Shown: piece by piece, positions 11,936-21,241 of the stretch | Position numbering within the stretch: the stretch's first letter is position 1 | How the letters are laid out: every line of letters starts with the position of its first letter | Origin: Hydractinia symbiolongicarpus | Taxonomy: Eukaryota > Cnidaria > Hydrozoa > Anthoathecata > Hydractiniidae | DNA length: 64,000 nucleotides | Direction: 5' to 3' | Assembly (NCBI RefSeq): GCF_029227915.1 | Contig: NC_079881.1 | Span: 20,003,501-20,067,500 of the forward strand | Made by a program: the position numbers and the translations under genes | The notes under the pieces: model-generated | The model's database searches: none | Told to the model about the DNA's origin: nothing | The model's input: only the letters and a program-made list of their open reading frames with translations

Positions 11936-11972
11936 TATTCTGCCCCCCTAGAATATTCTGCCCCCCCCGTAG
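11936..11972. repeat. Doubled TAGAATATTCTGCCCCCC motif, as in the satellite
   Basis: Two head-to-tail copies of TAGAATATTCTGCCCCCC end in a C-run. The same doublet, separated by one or two bases, forms the right part of the core of every satellite unit at 43.0-64.0 kb. Here it stands alone, directly upstream of the truncated minus-strand exons, where it could be a terminal repeat of that element. No inverted partner was found near 6.0-6.6 kb. Confidence 0.75.
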
Positions 11973-13080
11973 TTGTGACTAATTACTTTAAGTATCAAAT
12001 ATTTGTCCGGCGATTGCGTTAAAGATGGCGGAGTTCGCTGTGCTGACTGTACACAAAGCTATTATAGGGATATAGGTTAGTGAAAATGTATATATTACAG
12101 CCACATATTTGTTCACATTTAGCTTAGTGACAATGTATTACAATACATATTATATTTGTTGACTTACAGCCCCCTTGATCGTGTTTTATATATATACTCC
12201 ATATTCATATTAAAACAAAATTCTTTCAGAACATATTAGCTAGCTATAATTGACTGAAATACGAACTTTTTCGTTGCATATTACTACATCATCAAGTAAA
12301 ATGAATTACTAAAACTGTATTACGATTATATACATTAAAAATTACAAACATGTCCCGAAAGACGTAAAACTAATAGATGAATTCTGTTGTTTACGTTTTT
12401 AGCAGTAGCTAAGCTCTTTCGAAACTTGACACTTGTGAATCATGCCAAAGAAACATTGGGGCTACTGTCTCATTTCTGAGCAGCTTAAGATTTACTATAT
12501 ATACATCCAAACAAGTCAGTTCTAGTGTCTGCCCAATGCATAGTTTTTAGTGTTTGTGTTAAACTCTGCTCAGATGACAATAGCCTTAATCAATGAAAGG
12601 GTCAAAAAAAAGGAGTCTAATGTAAGGACTTGTTGTGCATGCCTCACCCCAGGTTTGTTTGAAGAATTATCGGAACATTAATTTCTGTCTTCAATGCCAT
12701 GAAGTATGGCAAGTCACATTATATAAGTCTTTGGAAAGAGATAACAACCTAGGACTTAAGGTAGGCCATGGAGAGTTTTGATTTTTTCTGTCAGAATTTT
12801 CTATTAAGGATGTACAATGGTGGCTCAAAGTGGCTCAGTTTACCAGACCTATACATTTGCCTAAAATTTATCTTATTTTATCCTTCGATGTTATGTATGT
12901 TCTTCAGGGTTAGGTGGTACTGGTAGAAACTTTTAAATAGGTAGACGTTGGTCTGAGGGAGAATTGCCACAGAGCATATCAATACACTTCAGAGTTGTTG
13001 GTTGCATTTTTTGCACTCAATATCTTCTTAAAAATCATTCAATATAGACATTTTCAATTAAGATTCGAAATAACACCACA
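11973..13080. other. No gene supported
   Basis: A plus-strand ATG at about 12025 (MAEFAVLTVHK) runs into a stop after 16 codons. Nothing else suggests a gene. The stretch is AT-rich. Confidence 0.45.
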
Positions 13081-13084
13081 GCTG

Positions 13085-14760
13085 TGGCTCACACAACAAA
13101 GAAGTAAGTAAAGTAAGTAAGTAAGTAGTCATTTATTCGGAATAAGAAATTTACAAGACTTATTCATTTGTAAGGATAACAGCAAAAATAAAATACAATA
13201 TGAATATAAAAATAATGATATCCACACAACTATAAAATTTATCCAGGAGACCACACTATAGCATAGCTAGAAAATTGTGAGGCCACCTTTGATTAAAGAA
13301 ATATGATCAGTGACAATTTAGGGATATATGAAATGGAGTATATATCAATTAAATAACCAGGAAAAAATAAATAATCAAAAAAACAAACAATATACAATAA
13401 ACAAAACAAAAACTGAAAACAATTGGACACACATTTACACACACACAGAACCAGCACATAGACACATGCACACATGACCCTAGTGTAATGACAGAAGTTT
13501 TAAACAATTGGCTTGAAGTAAGCAGTTTAAGAAATAGGAACTATTGTTGGGTATAAGATTGTAAAAAAAAATCAGTTAGTTTAATCCTTAAAGCATTAGA
13601 TGATAAATCGAGGAAGGATAAGTTGAAATGTTGGATAAATTTGTTCCATGATGGAATGGATTGAAAGCGAATTGAATTTAAACTGTAGGATACCGTTTAA
13701 ACAGAAGGAACACTTATGAGACCATTACTATATCCACAATACCGTAGTTAACAGAGAAATCAATACCAAAAGTTTTAATGACAGAGAATGGAAGTGTTCA
13801 AAGTAATTTTTTTAAGAAATAGGACATTATGAAGGTGGATATAATCAGGAAATTTTAAGATTTTAAGTTGGAAGAAAAGTGGATTAGCATGAGAACGAGG
13901 TGTGAAAAAGTAATAATAAATAAGGCCTGTTTTGGAAGAGTTAGAATTGTATTAAATAAGGATGATGGGAATGAAAAAGTACAAAAAGAACTTGACTAAG
14001 AGTATTTTTTGATACAGAGGAATTTGAGTTTAGATCTAACACAGTGTAGATCAGATTGGAAGAGGGTCATTAATATACCCTGTCCAACCCATGCTAGCAT
14101 GGAAAACAGACGTTAAGTCAAGAATGATGATGATGATGATGACATAATGGCGCAGTTAAGATAAAATGGCATTAGCTCTTTTCAGTTTGGAAATAATTAA
14201 ATTAATATGAGATCGCTAGGAAAAGTCGGAATCGAGTAAAATACCTAAATATTTAATCATGACACTAGAATTAATAAGTTTACCATTAATCTTTAATTTA
14301 AATTAAAATTGTGAGTAGATTTACGTCTAGGTTTAAATAAAATGTATGCGGTTTTGGATGTGAAAACAATTGTGTTATTGGCGTTAAGCCTTTTGTAGAT
14401 GTTTAAGATTTTTATTGACGTGTAACAAGTTGGTATCATCAGCGAAATGATGTACCTCCACAAATGTAATAACATGAAATAAGTCATTTATATAAATTAA
14501 GAAAAGGAGAGGTCAACAAATAGGGCACATGCAAATGCAAACATTTTTCCTTTATCAAGGGCATTAGAAATAAGCTGAATGATAGACATAAGTGCATGAG
14601 ATGTGGAAAAAGATTTACCAAATACCGAACTGACGAAAAAATATAATATTATTGTGCTTAATGAAGTTATAAAAAAACTTGCAAATAAGAACATTCCATA
14701 AATTCCTATATATAGATGTACAAAATACAGAAAAGGGGGTATCAATTAATGCCTGATGCT
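13085..14760 (-). mobile_element. LINE (non-LTR) remnant with internal deletion
   Basis: Read on the minus strand from 14760 down, the translation gives TSHALMSIIQLISNALDKGK and then LFVDL, after which it jumps directly to PLLFLIYINDL. The intervening part of the palm is deleted. It continues HFADDTNLLHVNKNLKHL with the catalytic DD motif, then after frame changes MIKYLGILLDSDFS and HINLIISKLKRANAIL. These are consecutive reverse transcriptase blocks. The 3' end lies at the (TTAC)n tract at 13085-13125, a typical microsatellite tail. Stops and frameshifts show that it is inactive. Confidence 0.8.
14080..14142 (+). repeat. SINE-like tail inserted in the LINE
   Basis: The sequence TGTCCAACCCATGCTAGCAT continues into GGAAAACAGACGTTAAG and a (GAT)n run. 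It contains the 14-bp perfect palindrome CCATGCTAGCATGG. I recall closely similar motifs ending in (GATGAT)n as abundant in cephalopod genomes. It interrupts the LINE reading frame, so it inserted later or arose within the element. Confidence 0.5.
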
Positions 14761-16290
14761 GGTTCCCATACTTTTGTACTTAAAATGTGTTCCTTGGAGA
14801 TGCCAGATGCGTACTGATATATGTCAAGTCTAGAGAATCAACTTGACTGTTTAGTTTTGTGTCAAGTAATTAACAATTGTTTTTTTATGTCACTTATTTA
14901 GCCTTTTGAGGAAAAATGTAATTCATTAAGAATTATGATGTGCTTCCTGAAAAAGAAAAAGAAAGTATTAGCAGAATCAGATATTCTGTGTCATTTTGCC
15001 TGTGTCACACAATTTCTAGGTATTATTTCTTTATTTTTTCAATTATCAAACTGTCAAAGCTATTTCCTCAAATAATTATTTTTAAATGTTAAAGAAGAAC
15101 AAAAACAAAAATAAAAAGTTCTACGCTGATAGACCTTTAGCAATGTCTATAAAACAAAAAATAATACAATTTAACTCCTTTTTTTCAGTTATCAGGCTTC
15201 AAATTTCGCATTTTTTCTGCTGGTATGTTGACCCCTTGAAAAATAAAAAAACTGGGCTGGTAATAGTATGACGTAACTGGTGTTTAAAACATTCTTTGCA
15301 ACAGCTAAAAATGTAGCGATTGAATTGTTAACATCACACATTTGATATTGATATATCATTTACACATACTTATTGCTCACTTTATTTACCATCATGGTTA
15401 ACTGTGGCGCCATCAACTGCATGAACAAAATCATTTGTCATTATAGAAAATTTTTTTATGAAGTTCCTACTCAGCGAAAAAATTGCTTTTCAAGCAGTGG
15501 CTGCAAAACAAGTTATTTAGCCCCTTGCTTTATCTAGTATCCCCCTATGATATATAACGATATCCATATGCTGTATCAGCATTTCATTTTTAAAATATTT
15601 TCTTTTTATAATGGGCTGTTTATGTTCTAGACACTACAAATCCATCTTCAAATTTTGTGTGACAAGTGGAATAAAATACAATAAAGAATATATTAAAATA
15701 AATGAAGGTAATTATTTATATATCGTATTGTCTTAAAAAATATTTATTGTGTTTAAAGTTCTATTATTTAGCCCCCTGCCTTTATTTAGCTTCGTGTCAA
15801 TTAGGCCTCTGTCTAATAACACTAAAATTAATTAGCCAAGAGCCTTAAAACAGGAATCACAATAGTACTAAAATGTTTCCTTAAAAAGTTATTTTATGAA
15901 ATTTTATGTAGACTTTATTCAATTTTACACCTGGTGCTTTGTTATCCATAGGTATTTATGCAAAAAAACAAGTAGTTCGTGAAAGGAAGAGTATAGTTAA
16001 ATAGATTAGTTAAGATCTTTAGGAATTTAAGAGCAATTTGGAATCACGCACATATTCTTTATTCTTTGATCTTTCACAGTTAATCAACAATGGTTAAACA
16101 GGATTAGTGGAAAGTAACTTTGCACACCTCCATCAAAAAAGATTTTGTCTACCCTGCATATTTGGCTGGTCGTGCTCTGGGCGTATTTGCTTATTAGTGG
16201 TCAGACACGTTTTTGCTTTAAATAAGATCTTGGAAGACCTTTGCATGTATTTGGATGATGCGAATGTAATGCAAGCAACCTGATGCAAAG
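14761..16290. other. No gene supported
   Basis: Only short AT-rich frames are present. Two similar short segments, TTTAGCCCCTTGC near 15518 and TTTAGCCCCCTGC near 15767, may be halves of an old repeat. Confidence 0.45.
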
Positions 16291-16384
16291 TCTATTGACG
16301 TTCTCGACAGATTAAGGTTCCTGTGAACCTTAATCTGTTGATTAAGGTTCCTGTGAACCTTAATCTGTTGAGAACGTCAATAGA
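16291..16384. repeat. Large hairpin, 30-bp arms with inner inverted repeat
   Basis: Positions 16291-16320 and 16355-16384 are reverse complements with one mismatch. The 34-bp middle contains a further inverted repeat (GAACCTTAATC / GATTAAGGTTC). The right arm coincides with the end of LINE coding sequence on the minus strand, so the left arm looks like an inverted duplication of that end. Confidence 0.85.
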
Positions 16385-16698
16385 ATCTGTCCCACAATAG
16401 GTAAACACTGGAACAACAATACTTGTGTAAATCATTTCGGCTGCTTCTACAGTCAAGTTCGGACGTACTTTTGACAGCAGTCGTAATCGGGAACTAAGAT
16501 TTTGTATTTCGAGTTAAAATCTTCGTTTAAGGTTAATGTTAAATCAAGAATGACTCCCAAATACTTGTATGATGTTGTTTGGTTTAGACTGGATCCGTTG
16601 ACTATTAATTTTAGTGGTGCAGCCTTTTTAAATTTGTAAAGGATCATGTTAGCAATAATAAAACAGACAATTGGTTGGAAAATAAGACTACGGCACAA
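16355..16698 (-). mobile_element. LINE reverse transcriptase C-terminal fragment
   Basis: Minus-strand translation from 16698 gives LIVNGSSLNQTTSYKYLGVI followed by LDLTLTLNEDFNSKYK. After a frame change it gives KVRPNLTVEAAEMIYTSIVV, PVFTYCGTD and DVLNRLRF. These match the region just after the palm of non-LTR reverse transcriptases (YLGV-D motif). It is short and frameshifted, a dead fragment ending in the hairpin. Confidence 0.7.
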
Positions 16699-18490
16699 AC
16701 AGCTACAATAAGATCCAAAAGTATAGGCAACGTCGAAAAGATATCACCTACAAAATTGACCAAATGAATCGAAAAAACAAAGATCACTAAAGTATTGATG
16801 AGAATATTTAGCTAAGCAAATAGCTAAAATGGGTAATTCTGATGAAAACTTTTTCTGTTCGGGTAATGCTAGCAAAAAATTATTGGATACATTACAAACA
16901 CAGATATTGTATAGGAAGATCGTAAAGGAGAAGGTGCTTGAGGGCAAACTTTTGTAGATGGGAAAAATGTTGATGATGGTACAAGAAATATTGTGTTTAA
17001 AAGTTTCCAATGATTTGAAAAAATCTATTGAATATTTTTATAATCAACTGTAGGAGAGAACTGAATAAGTTTACAAAACACAAAAAGTTCTAAAAGTAAA
17101 AAAAGGAGCTTTTGTGTACATAACAAGCAAATGTTTGAAAGAAACGCAACGAAAAAATTTGCCATCTATTTTTGCTAAAACCATCTTACATAAAATGAAT
17201 AATGATGAGAAAGATTTGTATGTAACAACAAAATTGATTATGATTGCCATCTTAAGGTGGCTCTTAAATTGTCTCGTTGTTGGGAAAACCTTACATATAT
17301 ATTCAATTATCTTTTTATTTCTCTGTAAAAGTTGTTTCTGTTTCCTTAACGAAATTTTAAAGAAATATTGTTTTGTTCAATTTTCTATCAGTCTAACTCC
17401 ATTTGTTTTTAAGGAAATTGTAATGTTGCCAAGTGACAGTAAATTTATTCTAATTTGTGTTTTGTGTGCATAAGTTTATAGCAATTCTATTATTGTTACT
17501 AGGATGTTTTATTGTGTATTCTCAAATAGTTATTCTTTACATTTTTTTCTAGTTCAGTTACATCTGTGAAATGTCGACAAAAGTGAAACACCTATTTTAC
17601 AATTTCATACAAAGTAAAAAGTAACGCTAAATATTTATTTTTGTCACTATTGGAAATATACTTCAGGGTATATTATTTTTACTATTTTGTGTTTAATTTT
17701 TTTTAGTTAAATTTAAGTTTAATTTGCCTTAATAGTTAGTTATGAGTTAGAAACCAATACTATCCTCATAGACAAGATGGTAATAAACTGGTTAACAGTT
17801 GTTTATCACTTTTTTAGTCAGAAATGAAAACCCAGGATGGGCTGTAGAAAGGAGCTTATTTTGAATTGTTTAGTTCAATAAGCTTAATAGTCAAATTTAG
17901 TGAACAGGTGCTTGTGAATATGAACATTTTGTGGTTGATAAGGTTATTATGCTTGAGTTTAGTTAACTAAAGATATATTGTTTAGTTTATTCCTGTTCCT
18001 CTGAATATGATTTTTAAGTTTCAGTTAGGAATCTCACACGTTAAAAAGTTATTCTCTTATAATTTTTTTTAAATAAATGATTTTTACATCCTATATAAAG
18101 TAAACCAGGGAAAAGAGTATACCAGACATTGAAAAAAAAATCCAACATTTTTCGTTTATTCATTCAAAATTAGCTATTTAGTCTATTGCATTCAGCAACC
18201 GTTCCAAAGTTATACTTGAAATATAAGAAGACAATAGTTGAGAACACATAAAAGAGATGTGCAAAAACTTGAATCATTTCAGTGTATCGCATATCTACCG
18301 CAATATTTCATTCCAAAATAATAAAAAAACAGTTTACCTTTACAGACCCAACCTATTTTTTTTGATTTAATGTGTCAGGAAAACAGTACATGACAATATG
18401 TGCTGTACATGATAGCAATGCAGCGTTTACGGATTTCAGAACTAAATATATTTCAAACGATTGTAACATAACAGATGTAAATATTGATTT
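16699..18490. other. No recognised gene
   Basis: An open frame at 17114-17473 begins with a plausible hydrophilic segment (SKCLKETQRKNLPSIFAKTI) and then turns into hydrophobic low-complexity sequence. I see no homology or splice context and do not call it a gene. The rest is AT-rich. Confidence 0.4.
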
Positions 18491-19022
18491 ATGTTTGTTC
18501 ACATCAACACTGAATCATTTAATCGTACCGTTAAAAACAGTAACAATCACACAATTACTTTTTATAGTTTCTATAAATTCTTCTCTAGGATATACATGCT
18601 GTGTTTTATAAAAATAGTGCGTTTTCGTTTCATCCTCAATGTTCTTAACTTTTTTGACATGACGATGGTCCCAAAATATATCAGAAAAAAAGTTCGGTTT
18701 GTTAGATATGCAATAAAAAAGTAAACTTCTAATCTACTTTATGCATCATACAAATTTTCATATTTAGAACAAACAATTAAGCTTAGACATAATCTTAGGA
18801 TATTCCGAACTTCTGACCCATTGTTTAGAGATTATCTTCACAAAAACAGTGCTTAAAGAAAATATTTTCCGGCTGTAGACACAACAAGAACTTACTATTT
18901 AGAGGAAAATTTAGCTCTGAAAATTAAAAGGCTAAAAAATGGTTATACATCTAAATTCAAATCTCTACCAGATAATCTAAATAACATACCTGCTTTTCTT
19001 TGGTTTTCTCAGCAGGTATCTA
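18491..19022 (+). pseudogene. Unrecognised coding-like region with in-frame stops
   Basis: One plus-strand frame stays open apart from stops at about 18722 and 18854. Its second half looks protein-like: KFSYLEQTIKLRHNLRIFRT, SDPLFRDYLHKNS, a stop, then TTRTYYLEENLALKIKRLKN and PDNLNNIPAFLWFSQQ. Composition and the balance of charged and aromatic residues suggest real coding ancestry. I do not recognise the family. A GT donor follows at 19015. Confidence 0.35.
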
Positions 19023-19360
19023 GGTAGCTTTTTCAGAATAAAAGGCCAATCAGTTTTTTACTTCGTTTACTAAACTTCATTTTATCCTGAAGAGTAAATT
19101 TTAGCCTAAAGCCACGCTTTGAGTAGACAATGCATGGGTCGTAAAGAATTAAACTATGATTTTAGTGCCGTTAACTCACACAGTCACTTACACAAGTGTA
19201 TTACTATAGGATATTAGTATTTGTCATGTGCTACGTGAATTAAATACAATGTAGTGTAAATAGTGTAGATTGTGTTCGAGTTGTTTCCTCAAATAATTAT
19301 TTTTTATCAGCATAGAAGCCATCTATAAGTAATTTCTTTATATTCTTAGAATGCTACATA

Positions 19361-21241
19361 CAGGGTTCAGACAGACCCTGGAAAACCTGGAAAATGTATT
19401 TTGTAGAAAATTACAGGAAAACCCAGAAAAAAATTTTTTTTTTCTTATTCAGGGAAAACTCAGGGAATTTTTTTTGTCAGCTTTACCACCTTTTTACCCC
19501 CTCAATCTGTTTAAGATTCTTAAATGGGTTATAATTTAACCCATGATGATCCCCAGCTTTAATATTTTGGTTATGGCAAGTTGTGCACTGTTTTCAACAA
19601 GTAAATGTATAGGTCTTATTTTGCCTACAACACAACTTTTTGGATGTAGTAACAGATGACAAAATAGTAGATTGTAGGCAGAGATGATAGATTTTTGATA
19701 TAGGAATTATTTTACCATTTTTATAACCGAGCAAATGTTATTTCGTTCTTATAGATAAATATAAAAAACGAGTAAAAATAAAACATATTTGAATTCAAAG
19801 AGTGGCTTGGTAACTCAAGCAAAATGTAAACGCTGTTAAAAAGGTTATTGAACTTTCTAATATGGGTATACAAGCTCTTAAAAGTTGTGCAGTAGGCAAG
19901 AAACATCATAAAAGTCTCCATGTTTTTTGAAACAAGTACAGTAAAACCAGTTTCGAACTCTGACTAAGTTTTGACCAGGCCTTCTACCAAACCCTGAAAC
20001 TAGACCCAGAAAGTATTGAGATAACGTTAACATATGCAGATGTTTCCAAAGCTGAGATTCGATGGACATTAGACAGCATACTTAAAGGGAACTCAAGTAA
20101 TCAAAATGCTAACATAAGCAAGCTTTTCCAAGTCATGTTTCCTGGTCATGAGACTGTAAAACTATGCTCACTGGGAGCGGACAAAGTTAGATATTCATGC
20201 GACCATGGTTTAGCACCATATTTTCGGCAGATTCTTGATAAGAAAGTCCAAAAGTCGGAAATTTTTGTCATTTCGTTTGACGGAAGCTTAAATGGCGTTA
20301 ACCAAAAGTTTCAAATGGATTTAATAGTAAGATTCTGGAAGAGAAAGACGATGCAGTGAAAGTCGGATATTGACAGTATTTTTATCTTCGTCAGCAACAT
20401 CTGCTGATCTTATTGAACATTTCAACAAATCAACAGAAACACTCGACCCATCGAAAATAATACAAGTGTCAATGGATGGTCCGAATGTTATTCTAAAATT
20501 TCTGAAGGAATTGTCTGACACACGCTCTACATATGGTCTCTTTTGGGAAAAATTATCCTATCTCTCAAGGCATGAATTGTATACGGTTTTATTTTTTGTT
20601 TGTAAAAACTTAAAGATATTTTAATTTTTTAGTCATGGTCAGGCTTCAGTAGAACGAGGAATTAGTCTGCTAAATTTCACACCCAAAGACAATATCTCTG
20701 AACTCTCTATTGACTCCAAACGTGTCATCATTGACCATATGTTGTCTAATGGCTTTAAACCTGAATCGATTCCATTAATGTTAGCTTTCAAGTCTGTTCG
20801 TTCCAAGCACGAAAAAAGTAAAATGGTAGCTCGTGCATCCAAAGAATGTTCTGAGCAAGAAAAACAAAGAAAACAGCTGGGGACTAAAATCAAAGAAGTA
20901 AATTTAAAGATAGACAACATCAGAAAAACCGTAACCTATTTGGATGATGAATTCACATCATCTGTTTGCAAGGCTGAAAGTGAAAATTCAGAGGAACAGA
21001 CAAAATTGATTGCAAAAGCCGCAGCTTTGAAAAGAAAAAGTAACTAAAGAAAGAAAAAATAAAAGAGTTGAAAGAACAGTTGAAAGTTTTAGAGTAACAA
21101 GATTTATATTTGACGTTTTCTACTTATATCATGGAAAAAAGGTGCCCAGACCAGGTCAGTTTCAGGTAAAAATGCCTTTAAAACGACCAAAAACTCAGGG
21201 AACTCAGGGAATTTATTTTTTCAGCCTTTGTCTGAACGCTG
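19361..21241 (+). mobile_element. hAT-like DNA transposon remnant with short TIRs
   Basis: The left end CAGGGTTCAGACAGA at 19361 is mirrored by the right end at 21227-21241, whose reverse complement is CAGCGTTCAGACAAA. Both subterminal zones carry the phrase CTCAGGGAA (19447-19470 and 21193-21212). The enclosed plus-strand frames encode a transposase-like protein ending in an ERG-S block. CAG-type termini of this length fit hAT elements. The flanking 8-mers do not match, so no target-site duplication is preserved. Confidence 0.6.
19994..21047 (+). pseudogene. hAT-like transposase, broken
   Basis: The first frame, from about 19994, contains DVSKAEIRWTLDSILKGN, VMFPGHETVKLCSLGADKVR, GLAPYFRQIL and FVISFDGSLNGVNQKFQMDL, ending at 20359. 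A shifted frame then gives VFLSSSATSADLIEHFNK and IIQVSMDGPNVILKFLKEL. After about 20569 a short non-coding gap, possibly a GC-AG intron (20570-20632), leads to SHGQASVERGIS, which resembles the hAT C-terminal dimerisation block. A charged coiled-coil tail runs to a stop at 21047. The N-terminal DNA-binding part, the central region and at least one frame are lost, so the protein is not functional. Family assignment is by recollection of the conserved phrases. Confidence 0.65.

Noticed and set aside
12025-12075. ATGGCGGAG start on the plus strand as a first exon
   Set aside because: The frame meets a stop after 16 codons, directly before the only nearby GT donor, and no downstream exon was found.
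17114-17473. 119-codon plus-strand frame as a gene
   Set aside because: Only the first third looks hydrophilic and protein-like, and no domain or exon partner could be found.
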